Below, in pieces: positions 55,008 through 63,898 of a DNA stretch of 64,000 nucleotides. Position numbers and translations under genes: made by a program. The notes under the pieces were generated by a model. That model made no database searches and was not told the origin of the DNA. It saw only the letters and a program-made list of their open reading frames with translations. The DNA is from Paenibacillus phytohabitans. Lineage in GTDB: Bacteria > Bacillota > Bacilli > Paenibacillales > Paenibacillaceae. Position 1 is the stretch's first letter, and each line of letters opens with the position of its first letter. The stretch lies in contig NZ_WHOB01000035.1 of NCBI RefSeq assembly GCF_013141775.1, positions 29,079-93,078 of the forward strand, read 5' to 3'.

Positions 55008-56096
55008 CTACACTTCGCGCGGCATCATGCGCCAGGCTCCTTCATCCTTCCGAAGATTCAGTACAGTGACTTCACCCGGCGCGGGTGCAGCTGCTGTATA
55101 GAAGGTTACTCCTTCGGTCAGACGCGCCAGCAGTAGCCGGATGATGCCGCCATGAGTCACTATAAGCACGCGTGGAGGCGGGGGATTGGGTGATGAGTCT
55201 GGCGCTAATGGAACTGCAGAAGATGAAATTGGCACTGGTGGAACCGCCATAGCTGAGATTGGTACTGGTGAAACTTCTGCTGGAGGAACTACCGCTGCAG
55301 GAACTATCACTACAGGAACTACCGCTGCAGGAGCTACCGCTGGTGGAACCACCCTTGGTTCGCCGGTTGCAAGCCCGGGCATCCCACCGTTAATGCTTGT
55401 ATACTCCAGTTCCTGCTCCAGCTGAGCCCAGAAATCATCCAACCGGGCTTCAAACTGTTCCCACGCTTCCCCTTCCGGCGGTGTTACTATTTCGGGGTGG
55501 TCAATCCAGCTGCGGTAATGCCCGTTATCCTTCAGCTGCTCATAATCGCAGCCTTCCCAGGCACCAAAATCCAGCTCGCGCAGCCGCGAATCATAGATGG
55601 CCTGCTGCTCCAGGTGCGGAGCCATGGCTTCCAGTGTCTCCCTGCATCTGCGCAGGTCACTGCAATAGACACGCCAGAATTCCCCGCCGAGCGCCGACTG
55701 GTCGCATAATGCGGACAATTGCTGCCGCTCCTCCGGCAGCAGCGGCAGATCGGTGCTGCCCAAATAACGGCGCTCCTTGTTCCACTGCGTATGCCCATGG
55801 CGGATAAGCACCAGCTCCAGATCATACTCCACTTCCTGTTGTGTTTCCAACTCCAGCTCCCGTTCCTGCTCCTGCTCCAACTCCTGTTCCTGCCCCAACT
55901 TCAACTTCAACTTCAACTCCACCTCCTGCTGCGGTGCCGGGTTTCTTATGCTACTGTGGCCTGCCGGAGCCGAATCCTTCAAGTGGCTTATCTTGTCATT
56001 GTCCGCATCCTTATCCTTGTCCTTATCAATGTCCTTGCCCTTGCCCTTGTCCGTATCCTTGCCCTTGTCCGTATCCTTACCCTCGTCCTTGTCCAT
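55008..56096 (-). CDS. CobC-like histidine phosphatase with repetitive insertions
   Basis: 362 residues from ATG 56096 (GGAG five bases upstream), 12 bases after the cbiB stop. The phosphatase body starts at about residue 91: LVLIRHGHTQWNKERRYLGSTD holds RHG, then LRELDFGAWEGCDYEQL and the second His in VLIVTHGGIIRLLL (about 314). Context suggests alpha-ribazole phosphatase. About 90 N-terminal residues are Asp/Lys/Gly repeats and Glu/Leu/Gln repeats, and residues about 245-305 are a Pro/Val/Ala insertion between the two catalytic halves. A later GTG start (about residue 89) would drop the first of these. Confidence 0.82.
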   Translation of the reverse strand: MDKDEGKDTDKGKDTDKGKGKDIDKDKDKDADNDKISHLKDSAPAGHSSIRNPAPQQEVELKLKLKLGQEQELEQEQERELELETQQEVEYDLELVLIRHGHTQWNKERRYLGSTDLPLLPEERQQLSALCDQSALGGEFWRVYCSDLRRCRETLEAMAPHLEQQAIYDSRLRELDFGAWEGCDYEQLKDNGHYRSWIDHPEIVTPPEGEAWEQFEARLDDFWAQLEQELEYTSINGGMPGLATGEPRVVPPAVAPAAVVPVVIVPAAVVPPAEVSPVPISAMAVPPVPISSSAVPLAPDSSPNPPPPRVLIVTHGGIIRLLLARLTEGVTFYTAAAPAPGEVTVLNLRKDEGAWRMMPREV

Positions 56097-56107
56097 CTGC
56101 ACTCCGC

Positions 56108-57073
56108 TCAGCCCCCCATCCCCTGCCATAACAAGGCAACCGCTGCACACAGGCAGACAAATATGGCTGAAGACAGCATCATCATCCGCGAAGTCACAAT
56201 AATATCCTCCGGCTCCATTGTCCGCAGGGGATCTCCCATGTAGGCGCGGAAGGAGGTTACGCCGTGGTATACATTTTCTCCGCCCAGGCGGATGCCCAGT
56301 GCTCCGGCAACTGCCGATTCCGGGTAGCCGCTGTTCGGGCTGGGATGAAGACGTGCATCCCTCCGCACGGTACGCCAGCATCTCCGCCAGTCCAGCCGCA
56401 GCAGCGCCGCACATAAGGTTAGGAATAGCGCTGTAATCCGCGCCGGTATGTAATTCGCGACATCATCCAGACGGGCGGATGCCCAGCCGAGGTCGCGGTA
56501 CTTGTCGTTCTTGTAGCCGACCATGGAATCCAGCGTGTTCACCGCACGGTAAGCCATAGCCAGCGGAGCCCCGCCCAGCAGGGCGAAGAACAGCGGCGAG
56601 ATGATCGCGTCGACGATGTTCTCCGCCACTGTTTCCACTGTGCCGCGGACGATCTCCGGGCTCTCCAGATGCACCGTATCCCGGCCGACGATCATTCCCA
56701 GCGCTCTGCGGGCAGCGGGAATATCTCCTTGGCGGAGTTCTATATATACCGCCAGCCCGGCATCCTTCAACCCTTTGGAGGCAATTGTTGTGGAGATCAG
56801 CCATACTTCGGCAGCCCCGGCCAGCCAGGGGGATATCTTATAGAGCAGCATGACAAGCAGCGCTGTCAGCATCCATGCGCCTCCTGCTACCAGGAGCGGA
56901 AGCAGCAGCCCCGCCCGCTTCAGGGCACGGGGCGCCGATGCGAAGCGGCGGATAAGCCGCTCTATCGAGCTGATGGCCTTCCCCATATAGACAACGGGAT
57001 GGGGAAGATTACGCGGATCGCCGACAATCCGGTCCACAACATAAGCGGCCAACAGTATGATGGCAAGCTTCAC
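56108..57073 (-). CDS. cbiB: Adenosylcobinamide-phosphate synthase
   Basis: 321 residues, membrane protein. DRIVGDPRNLPHPVVYMGKAISSIERLIRR, NIVDAIISPLFFALLGGAPLAMAYRAVNTLDSMVGYK and HPSPNSGYPESAVAGALGIRLGGEN are signatures of CbiB/CobD. It joins an aminopropanol arm to adenosylcobyric acid. It lies 52 bases after the cbiZ gene and 12 bases before the phosphatase gene. Confidence 0.95.
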   Translation of the reverse strand: MKLAIILLAAYVVDRIVGDPRNLPHPVVYMGKAISSIERLIRRFASAPRALKRAGLLLPLLVAGGAWMLTALLVMLLYKISPWLAGAAEVWLISTTIASKGLKDAGLAVYIELRQGDIPAARRALGMIVGRDTVHLESPEIVRGTVETVAENIVDAIISPLFFALLGGAPLAMAYRAVNTLDSMVGYKNDKYRDLGWASARLDDVANYIPARITALFLTLCAALLRLDWRRCWRTVRRDARLHPSPNSGYPESAVAGALGIRLGGENVYHGVTSFRAYMGDPLRTMEPEDIIVTSRMMMLSSAIFVCLCAAVALLWQGMGG

Positions 57074-57125
57074 CTTGGTTCACCCCGCTGCGGTTCCTGG
57101 CGGTCCTTCTTCATCATTCCAGACA

Positions 57126-58049
57126 TTATTCCCGGCCGCCCTTCTTCAGATGGCCGGGCTGCCCAATTAGTGCTTCTTGAGGCGGTAACAGTTCAGCTGC
57201 CACTACTGCTTCGAATTCAACTGCTTCTTCTCCACTTGCGGCTTGCCCAGTTTCCGCAGAAGCCGCAAGTTGCTCTGCCTGCGCCAAGTCAGCAAGTTCC
57301 GCTCTCCGCACAGCCTCCGCCGCCTTCACCGAACGCAGACTTTCCGTCACCGCACTGTACACCAGCCTGCCGATGGCTCCGCCCAGGTCGGTCGCTGTTC
57401 CGGCATACACATGCTCCGCTGCATAACGGCGGCTCCCGCTCACCGCGAGCACAATCGCATCCGTTGTGGTCCCGGTTGCGATTAGACCGTTCTCGGAATC
57501 CGTGATTCCGAGATCTGCCAGGGCGGCAGCCTTCGCTTCCGTGGCTGTCATCACAGCATTGACCATGGCCGACGGCGACAGCCAGCCGTCAATGCCAAGC
57601 ATAATGTTAATCGTGCCCGGGCGGTAAGCCGCCAGCACGCTGCGCTGCGATCCGGCGCGGGCAGCATTGCCCGCAGCCGCTGTCACGCAGCACATAATCC
57701 CCGCAGAGCCGGTATCCTCTTCGGCAACAGCGGCATGTTCAAGCGGAACTGCCGTCATCATTCCGGCGCAGCCTTCCAGCGGATAACCCCACTCCTGCAG
57801 CTTATTTTCCATATCCCGTACCGGATTGCTGCATTCGTAGTCCCGGGTGACATATTGGTTCACCGCCCGCTTCAGGCGGCCTGTTCCTCCGCCATACACT
57901 GCGCTTGATATACTGTCTACCTCAGCCGGAAATTCCAGCAGCAGATGGCCTTCCCGCCACTCCAGCGTTAGTCCCTGCCAGACCCTGCTTTGGTACACCG
58001 CCAATCCACCGTCAAGATTAAAGGGTAGGTTCACATTCACTTCTTTCAC
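57126..58049 (-). CDS. cbiZ: Adenosylcobinamide amidohydrolase (CbiZ)
   Basis: 307 residues. GGGTGRLKRAVNQYVTRDYECSNP, GCAGMMTAVPLEHAAV, TINIMLGIDGWLSPSAMVNAVMTATEAKAAAL and LIATGTTTDAIVLAVSG match the CbiZ family. It trims the aminopropanol arm of cobinamide so that CbiB can rebuild it, which allows salvage of foreign corrinoids. The C-terminal 60 residues are Ala/Glu-rich and not conserved in the family as far as I know. First gene of this group. Confidence 0.88.
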   Translation of the reverse strand: MKEVNVNLPFNLDGGLAVYQSRVWQGLTLEWREGHLLLEFPAEVDSISSAVYGGGTGRLKRAVNQYVTRDYECSNPVRDMENKLQEWGYPLEGCAGMMTAVPLEHAAVAEEDTGSAGIMCCVTAAAGNAARAGSQRSVLAAYRPGTINIMLGIDGWLSPSAMVNAVMTATEAKAAALADLGITDSENGLIATGTTTDAIVLAVSGSRRYAAEHVYAGTATDLGGAIGRLVYSAVTESLRSVKAAEAVRRAELADLAQAEQLAASAETGQAASGEEAVEFEAVVAAELLPPQEALIGQPGHLKKGGRE

Positions 58050-58107
58050 AATACATCCGCTCCTCTCGTGCAGTAAACTATTCCTAAACCCACTATATCA
58101 TTATATA

Positions 58108-58284
58108 TATAAGACGCACTTAAGATTTGAACTTGAAGCTTAGTCGTCACTGCGATGAACATTTGGACTTCAGGCCGCTGCCCGCTCCAGATTTCTTGTT
58201 TATTACCGCTGCTATCCTCCCCTACAGTTCCAAATCCCCCTCCGCTTCTTTCGCTTTTGTTAATTTTTTTAGTGCGTCTTATAG
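58108..58284. mobile_element. MITE-like element carrying family E copy 2
   Basis: Perfect 13-bp inverted repeats TATAAGACGCACT (58108-58120) and AGTGCGTCTTATA (58272-58284) bound 177 bp. Inside, 58160-58245 matches the family E blocks of 25491-25603. No transposase frame and no clear target duplication. It sits about 60 bases above the cbiZ start, in the 326-bp gap before the SLH protein. The family E copy 1 lacks these ends. Confidence 0.5.
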
Positions 58285-58375
58285 AGTATCTCGTTTTCTC
58301 TGTATCAATGTTTATAGCCTGCAAAAACAAAAAGCTGACGCCGGAAATCCGGACGCCAGCTTGCTCTGCCGTATG

Positions 58376-61300
58376 CTACTGCTGTTCAATTTTGGCTAAC
58401 AGTCTAAGAATCAGGGTCACGGCCTCTGCCCGCGTGGCCTGATCATTCGGAGCCAGCCGGTTATTGCCTTGGCCTTCAACCAGACCCGCTTCGTAGGCGG
58501 CTGCCGCATACGGCTGACCCCATGAAGGAATAAGCTCCGCATCCGCAAAAGCTGCCTTAGCCTTAGGTTCTGTCTTCCATTCCAGCGCCCGGACAATCAT
58601 GGAAATCATCTCCAGGCGGGTAATCTTTCCGCCCGGCCGGAAGGACTGATCCGTATAGCCTGTAATCCAGCCGGATTTAACCGCAGCGGCAACATACGGC
58701 TTCGCCCACGGCTGAATGCTGCCTTCATCCGTGAAGGAAAGTCCGGATTGCGCAAGGTCCACCTGTAAGGCGCGGCCCAGGATCACCGCGAATTCACTGC
58801 GCGTAACGGCTCCGTCCGGACGGAAGGTTCCGTCTTCATAACCGTTCACCAGCTTGCGCTGCGCCGCAGTTATAATGCTCTCTTTTGCCCAGTGCTTCTC
58901 TACATCCTTGAACGCAGGCTGAGTAGCCGCCATACCGCCATCGCCTGTATCTCCTGTGCCGCCTGTGCTGCCCGTATTGCCGGTGGTTACGATAGTGCCG
59001 ATAGTACCGGTATTCCCCGTGTTGTTGCCCTCATTCCCATTATTGCCGTTGTTGCCGTTATTACCGTTATTACCGTTGTTACCGTTGTTGCCATTGTTCC
59101 CTGTATCCGTGCCTCCGTCAGGCTTGGTGTCTGCCTTTAGCACCGTCAATACGAAGCTTTTCTGCGCCTCTGCCCCATCTTTCTTCAGGATGGCCGTCAA
59201 AGTCACCCCGGTTGTGCTCGCCGGACGCTTAACCTCTCCTTTACTGGAGATGATATCGGGACTACTTGAGGTCCAGGTAATTTCACTTCCATGCTCACCT
59301 GCTGCCGGCAAAATAACGTCTTTCGTAACCGAGGTCTGGAGGTCATCATCGGCATACACAATTTCAAGCTTATCCTTATCTAAGTTAACAGCCAGCGGTT
59401 TCGGTAAATCACCTAAAGTTATCGTTACTGAGGCTGTATTTAACGGAACCGTAACGATACCTTTGCTGTTATCCATTATGCCTGCAGATACATCCGTAAT
59501 ATTGTTCACCATGCTTGGCAATTGGACACTGAAGCTTGCCCCTCCGGCACCGGCTTTCGCCTGGCTCAAGTCGCTGCTGAAGGTCACCACGAGCTGGTTG
59601 TCTTGTCTTACAATGCTGTACCCGACTCTGCCGCCTTGCAGGGCGGGGTAATTTTGCACGCTAGCCACCTTATTATTGTTCTTGGCAGCATCCTTGACCC
59701 ACTCCTTAGGAATACCGCGGCCTACAATAATCTCAGTCTTCTGGTTCTGATCATATATCCGCTCGGCAATCAGGGAGTCAATAAGTACCTTGGAGTTAAC
59801 CGATTGTCCCCACATATGCTGAGCCGAGCCGCCGCCTCCCGGTGTATTCTGAAGGTTCAGCTGATCATTCGTCTGTGCCCAAGGGCTTCCTGCGACAGGA
59901 TAATTGATCCCTTCCCACCAGCTGAACGGCCCGCTCATCGAATTTTCAATCATGAATTCATACGCTTTAATGCCTATATCCCGGTATTCTTCTCCGCGCA
60001 GCGCAGCGCTTCCGTATCCGGCGTTGTACGCGCTTGAATAAAAGCCATGCGGATACCCCCCGAAGTTGTACGGAGAATCTGTCGTATCCTCCTGAATACG
60101 CCGGTTGATTCCATAGGAATACGTATCATCCAGCAGCTTCAGGCTGATGTTGTCCTCCGGCTGCTCCGCCCCATACAGATAGCCGTCCCAGTGCCATCTG
60201 CCGAACAGGAACATGGAAGCCCAATTCGCATCTCTGGAGTCTTTCATCCGGTTCTCATCATTGGTCTCAACGACCGAGGCCGGAATATAATCAAGCCCTT
60301 CTTCGGTTATCGTCTGCTCCAGTTTGGCTGTGAATTTGGCCAATAAGTCGTCATACCTTGCTTTTGCCCACTCCGCTTCCTGCAAATAGGCTTCGTCATT
60401 CTTAATACGGTAGAGCTCGCGGGTTACATATTCGTAGGCGGTCAGACCGGTCAGGGCAGAGTAATTATCGATCGTCCAGTTGCCCTCGGAATCAATCGCA
60501 TACGTTTTTTTCATAATTCCGTCAGCGTTGCGGTCACTCTCGATGGTTCGCGCCCCGAATTTAACCCGCTTCTCAAATACGGTACCGGTAGAGCCGTCAT
60601 CGGCGGTCATCTGCTCATCGAAGATAGAGGCGTCACCGGTTTTACTTAAGTAAACCGCGTACGCCCACGGAATCTTCCAGTTCGTATCCCAGTACAGATT
60701 GCTGTCCACCTGACCCGTCTCAATGTTGATTCCGCCTGTCAGCGGGATACTCTTCAGATAATTCTGCGCATGGGCGAAATCCCCGCTCTGAATCAGGTTC
60801 ACCAGAATGCCCAGCGTATCATGGGAGAATAACCGGGCATAGCCGTTCTCCCCCACATGCAGATACGTATCATCTTTAATAATCAGCGTATCGATATAGC
60901 CGGATTTGAACGCATTTTCAAGCTCCCGGTTCGGCAAGCCGATATCCACTACTGCGGAGAGTCTCGTCAGCCAATACGCCTTCATCTCACTGTAGTTGGC
61001 TTCGAAGGTTCCCAGACCCGCCACCTGCTCTTTGGTCAAGGAAGTAAACCGGGTCACGTTCTTGTCAAAATATTCATACTTGTCAGCTTCAATCGCATAT
61101 TCCCTGACAACGCTCTCCCCCGGCTGAACGGTGTACATATTTACAGCGTCCGCATTAAGTGGCACCAGATTGCCCGAGACGACCGGCAGCAGCATGAGCT
61201 CGCCTGAATGATTCGCAGCCGTGACTCTCGAATAGTTGACGACATAATCCTTATGGTCCACCGTATGTTTGTTGGCGAAGGTCTCAATCTTGTAGTCTAC

Positions 61301-63364
61301 TTTATTCTTCGTATATTCACTGATCATTACCGGTAAATAACCTTCCCCCTTAGTCCACTTGATGTTGCTTGTATCAGCAACTCCGAACGTGACCATTTGC
61401 TTCGGGGCCACCGGACCATGCTGCTCCGGACGGCTTCCGCCGATTTGATACGATCCGTCCAGAAAAGCGAGCGAAGCATTCTTGTCTCCCTCGAAGCCGA
61501 AGGCCGCTGACATTAGCGCATGGGTATCGTACTGGTATTTGCCTGCGGTCTTCAAATTATGAACCGCTTCCAAAACAGCGGAGTAGGCTGTCAGCTTCTC
61601 GTTATCCAGAGCGTTTGCATCCAGCGCCTTGGCGGCTTGCACAGCTTCATTCAAGGTGTTCAGGGAACTGAGGGTGTAGCCTTTGATGACGGCCCGGCTA
61701 ATAAGATCGATCTGCCCGGCAATCGCCGCCATATCCATATTAATCTTCAGCTGGCCCCTTGCCGCCTGCAAATGGCTGAGCGCTGCATTGATCTCCTCCG
61801 GGTCAGCGTCAAAATCGTTCAAAACCAGGCCGGCATTAGCCAACGCGGCTTCGAGTGCAGACCACGACTGCACGGTGTACAGCCTGCTGTTGTAGTTAGA
61901 TTTGGCAATATCATCGATTAAGGCCTGCAAGGCGGTTCTGTCCACATCCGTATTCTTAATAATTCTTAAGATGCCGGTGCCCAGATGTGCTTCGGATTGG
62001 AAGGCACCGGAGACACTTTTGCCGAAAAATTCACTTGCCGTTTCCCCGTTCTTCTTCATGACCATCCAGCGGTATTTGCCGGCAGACAGATTCTTCTGTG
62101 ATAAAACCAGAGCGTACCGTGTATTTCCGGCGAGACTGTAACGGAGTGGAATCGTAGTCATTTCACCGTCCGCAACACGGTCCCGGCTGACCACCGTTTC
62201 TGCAAGAGGAGCACCTGCCGGGAAGCCGGAAGGGTCTGTCCCATATAGCTTCACGGTCAAGTCGCTTACGTTATTGGACATTTTCCTCACATTTACTTGT
62301 GCGTACTGCATCTCGAAGCTCTCCTGAGCTGTAAAAGTCTGATATCTGTCCTGCTGATCCCCATTGCTGCCGAATTCGTATTCATTCTCCGCAGCACCTG
62401 TGTAATCGATCATCAGATTGGTTTCTCTTCTTACCAGAGCCGCTTGCTTCTGCTCCAGAAGAGACAGGGCACTGTCGGTTTCCGCCTGGAGGGCATCCTG
62501 CTTGTCCAGAACCTCCTTGGCTTCAACCCTTGCCTTGGCAAAGTCCTGCCAGGATTCATCCGTGTATACACCTTGGAGTTTGTCCTTCACCTGATTATAG
62601 GCAAGCTGCAGCGCGCTTTTGTCGGCTACCTCCTTGCTGCTTACCGCAAGTCCCGAGAAAGACATGTTACCGTACCGTGAAAGGGTTTCTGCCTGCAGAC
62701 CCTCAACTCTTAGTTGCACATTGGCTGGCACCTTAATCTGATACTTGTATACTTCCGAGGTCCCCCCCGCACTGATTTCCTTCGTCTCCATGAGGTTCAT
62801 ATCTGCATAGATCCTCACAGCAGCTTTCGCCTGCCATAACCCGATGCCGAAGACGACGGTTGACTCCTGCGGCTGCGGGGCAACTTGGAAGGTCCAGCCT
62901 ACATCCCCGTATATCCCCGAATCTCTGTTTTTGGGGAAAAACACGCCGAATCCGGTATCCTTGACAGCCCTTTCATAACCAGCCATGCCGTCATTCCAGG
63001 AATAGGACAAGTAATTCCCGTCATTGCCCCTATCCGGCTTCCCTTCGGTACCTGTGGTATCGTTCCCGTACACGCTGAAGGTTACAGAGCTGGGAGCGGC
63101 TTTTTTAATCTGAACGATGTCATCCGGGCCGTTGCCTTTCAAGTGCAGCCAGTCTACATTCCCAACCTCCGACAGATCCAGCGCATACTCCCCTTCTACT
63201 TTACTTTGGGTAATATCAAGTGCGGCGGAGCTTACAGCAGCATCTGCGGCATCTGCACCGTCTGCTCCATAGGCGGCCCGGGGCTGGCCAAGCGGGGTTG
63301 AGGATAAGACCAGTGAAGCCAGTAATAACAAGACGGGGATTTTTCGTAAGGGTATTCTGAGCAT
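58376..63364 (-). CDS. Giant SLH-domain surface protein with glycosidase-like core
   Basis: 1662 residues. A signal peptide (KIPVLLLLASLVLSS, cut near AYGA) is followed by a carbohydrate-binding-like beta domain, two FIVAR-type helical repeats (YTDESWQDFAKARVEAKEVLD; YTVQSWSALEAALANAGLVL), a second beta domain and a long helical region (about 690-1270) with the look of an alpha/alpha-barrel glycosidase (YWDTNWKIPWAYAVYLSK, RDANWASMFLFGRWHWDGYL). An Ig-like domain comes next, a GNN-repeat linker (about 1435-1465), then three SLH domains (KHWAKESIITAAQ; QPWAKPYVAAAVKSGWITGY; PSWGQPYAAAAYEAGLVEG) that tie it to secondary wall polymer. The catalytic residues are not identified. AAGGAGG lies seven bases before the ATG. 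Confidence 0.85.
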   Translation of the reverse strand: MLRIPLRKIPVLLLLASLVLSSTPLGQPRAAYGADGADAADAAVSSAALDITQSKVEGEYALDLSEVGNVDWLHLKGNGPDDIVQIKKAAPSSVTFSVYGNDTTGTEGKPDRGNDGNYLSYSWNDGMAGYERAVKDTGFGVFFPKNRDSGIYGDVGWTFQVAPQPQESTVVFGIGLWQAKAAVRIYADMNLMETKEISAGGTSEVYKYQIKVPANVQLRVEGLQAETLSRYGNMSFSGLAVSSKEVADKSALQLAYNQVKDKLQGVYTDESWQDFAKARVEAKEVLDKQDALQAETDSALSLLEQKQAALVRRETNLMIDYTGAAENEYEFGSNGDQQDRYQTFTAQESFEMQYAQVNVRKMSNNVSDLTVKLYGTDPSGFPAGAPLAETVVSRDRVADGEMTTIPLRYSLAGNTRYALVLSQKNLSAGKYRWMVMKKNGETASEFFGKSVSGAFQSEAHLGTGILRIIKNTDVDRTALQALIDDIAKSNYNSRLYTVQSWSALEAALANAGLVLNDFDADPEEINAALSHLQAARGQLKINMDMAAIAGQIDLISRAVIKGYTLSSLNTLNEAVQAAKALDANALDNEKLTAYSAVLEAVHNLKTAGKYQYDTHALMSAAFGFEGDKNASLAFLDGSYQIGGSRPEQHGPVAPKQMVTFGVADTSNIKWTKGEGYLPVMISEYTKNKVDYKIETFANKHTVDHKDYVVNYSRVTAANHSGELMLLPVVSGNLVPLNADAVNMYTVQPGESVVREYAIEADKYEYFDKNVTRFTSLTKEQVAGLGTFEANYSEMKAYWLTRLSAVVDIGLPNRELENAFKSGYIDTLIIKDDTYLHVGENGYARLFSHDTLGILVNLIQSGDFAHAQNYLKSIPLTGGINIETGQVDSNLYWDTNWKIPWAYAVYLSKTGDASIFDEQMTADDGSTGTVFEKRVKFGARTIESDRNADGIMKKTYAIDSEGNWTIDNYSALTGLTAYEYVTRELYRIKNDEAYLQEAEWAKARYDDLLAKFTAKLEQTITEEGLDYIPASVVETNDENRMKDSRDANWASMFLFGRWHWDGYLYGAEQPEDNISLKLLDDTYSYGINRRIQEDTTDSPYNFGGYPHGFYSSAYNAGYGSAALRGEEYRDIGIKAYEFMIENSMSGPFSWWEGINYPVAGSPWAQTNDQLNLQNTPGGGGSAQHMWGQSVNSKVLIDSLIAERIYDQNQKTEIIVGRGIPKEWVKDAAKNNNKVASVQNYPALQGGRVGYSIVRQDNQLVVTFSSDLSQAKAGAGGASFSVQLPSMVNNITDVSAGIMDNSKGIVTVPLNTASVTITLGDLPKPLAVNLDKDKLEIVYADDDLQTSVTKDVILPAAGEHGSEITWTSSSPDIISSKGEVKRPASTTGVTLTAILKKDGAEAQKSFVLTVLKADTKPDGGTDTGNNGNNGNNGNNGNNGNNGNNGNEGNNTGNTGTIGTIVTTGNTGSTGGTGDTGDGGMAATQPAFKDVEKHWAKESIITAAQRKLVNGYEDGTFRPDGAVTRSEFAVILGRALQVDLAQSGLSFTDEGSIQPWAKPYVAAAVKSGWITGYTDQSFRPGGKITRLEMISMIVRALEWKTEPKAKAAFADAELIPSWGQPYAAAAYEAGLVEGQGNNRLAPNDQATRAEAVTLILRLLAKIEQQ
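59032..59102. repeat. GNN-coding triplet repeat
   Basis: Nine-base repeats coding (GNN)n with one GNE. It forms the linker between the Ig-like and SLH domains. Likely to vary in length among strains. Confidence 0.85.
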
Positions 63365-63579
63365 TCTTTAACCTCCTTGTGTATTTGATTTAAGCATATA
63401 AAAACCCGGTAAGTTTAAACATACGAATATCTTTACATCCAGCCGACTTTTTTTACCTCTTTACGGCCCGGCCATCCGGGTAAACATAATGTTTGGGTTC
63501 ATGCACGCTTAGTAACAAGTCTGCGGGTGAACGCGTGGCGAATTAACTTTCCGGTAACATACATACTTCAAAACAACAC

Positions 63580-63634
63580 AAAAAAACCGTTCCTGTAATT
63601 AATGGAGGTACCACCCGCCATTTCAAAAGGAGCG
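63580..63634 (-). promoter_or_regulatory. T-box-like terminator, possibly a remnant leader
   Basis: On the minus strand GCGGGTGGTACCTCC (63618-63604) resembles the T-box consensus AGGGTGGNACCGCG. It lies inside a hairpin (CGCTCCT with AGGAACG outside; AATGG with CCATT inside), followed by seven T (63586-63580). No specifier stem was recognised upstream; family C repeats begin about 75 bp away. The next gene on this strand is the SLH protein, 216 bp downstream. Confidence 0.4.
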
Positions 63635-63707
63635 ATTTCTTTGTACATTAATAGATGATGGACCCTTCTGGTAAGAGACAGGGTCCGTTCGGTACTATAG
63701 CCGGCCT

Positions 63708-63898
63708 AATAAGTGGATTTATGACATTTATTTATATGTTTTAACCGTGCATGCGTTTATTAAGTGGAAAAATGGCATCTAATTCTCTTGATTCCGCCTC
63801 CAAACGGGGATGCGGGCCGAATAGATGTACTTTTTCCAACTGCTGTCCCGAAATTGTCTGGTTCAGGACAATTAAATGCTCTTTTTCCACTTATTTCT
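63708..63898. repeat. Family C palindrome array, right edge
   Basis: Units with AAGTG-equivalent positions 63711, 63762, 63823 and 63874, steps 51, 61 and 51 bp. Examples: TTAAGTGGAAAAATGGCATCT and ATTAAATGCTCTTTTTCCAC. The last 100 bases (63900-64000) hold short GGCTGGC/GCGTAACGGCT repeats, about 20 bp each, whose nature I cannot tell because the window ends. Confidence 0.8.

Noticed and set aside
58050..58375. Cobalamin riboswitch before cbiZ
   Set aside because: No B12-box-like sequence on either strand; the region is taken up by the family E/MITE-like element.
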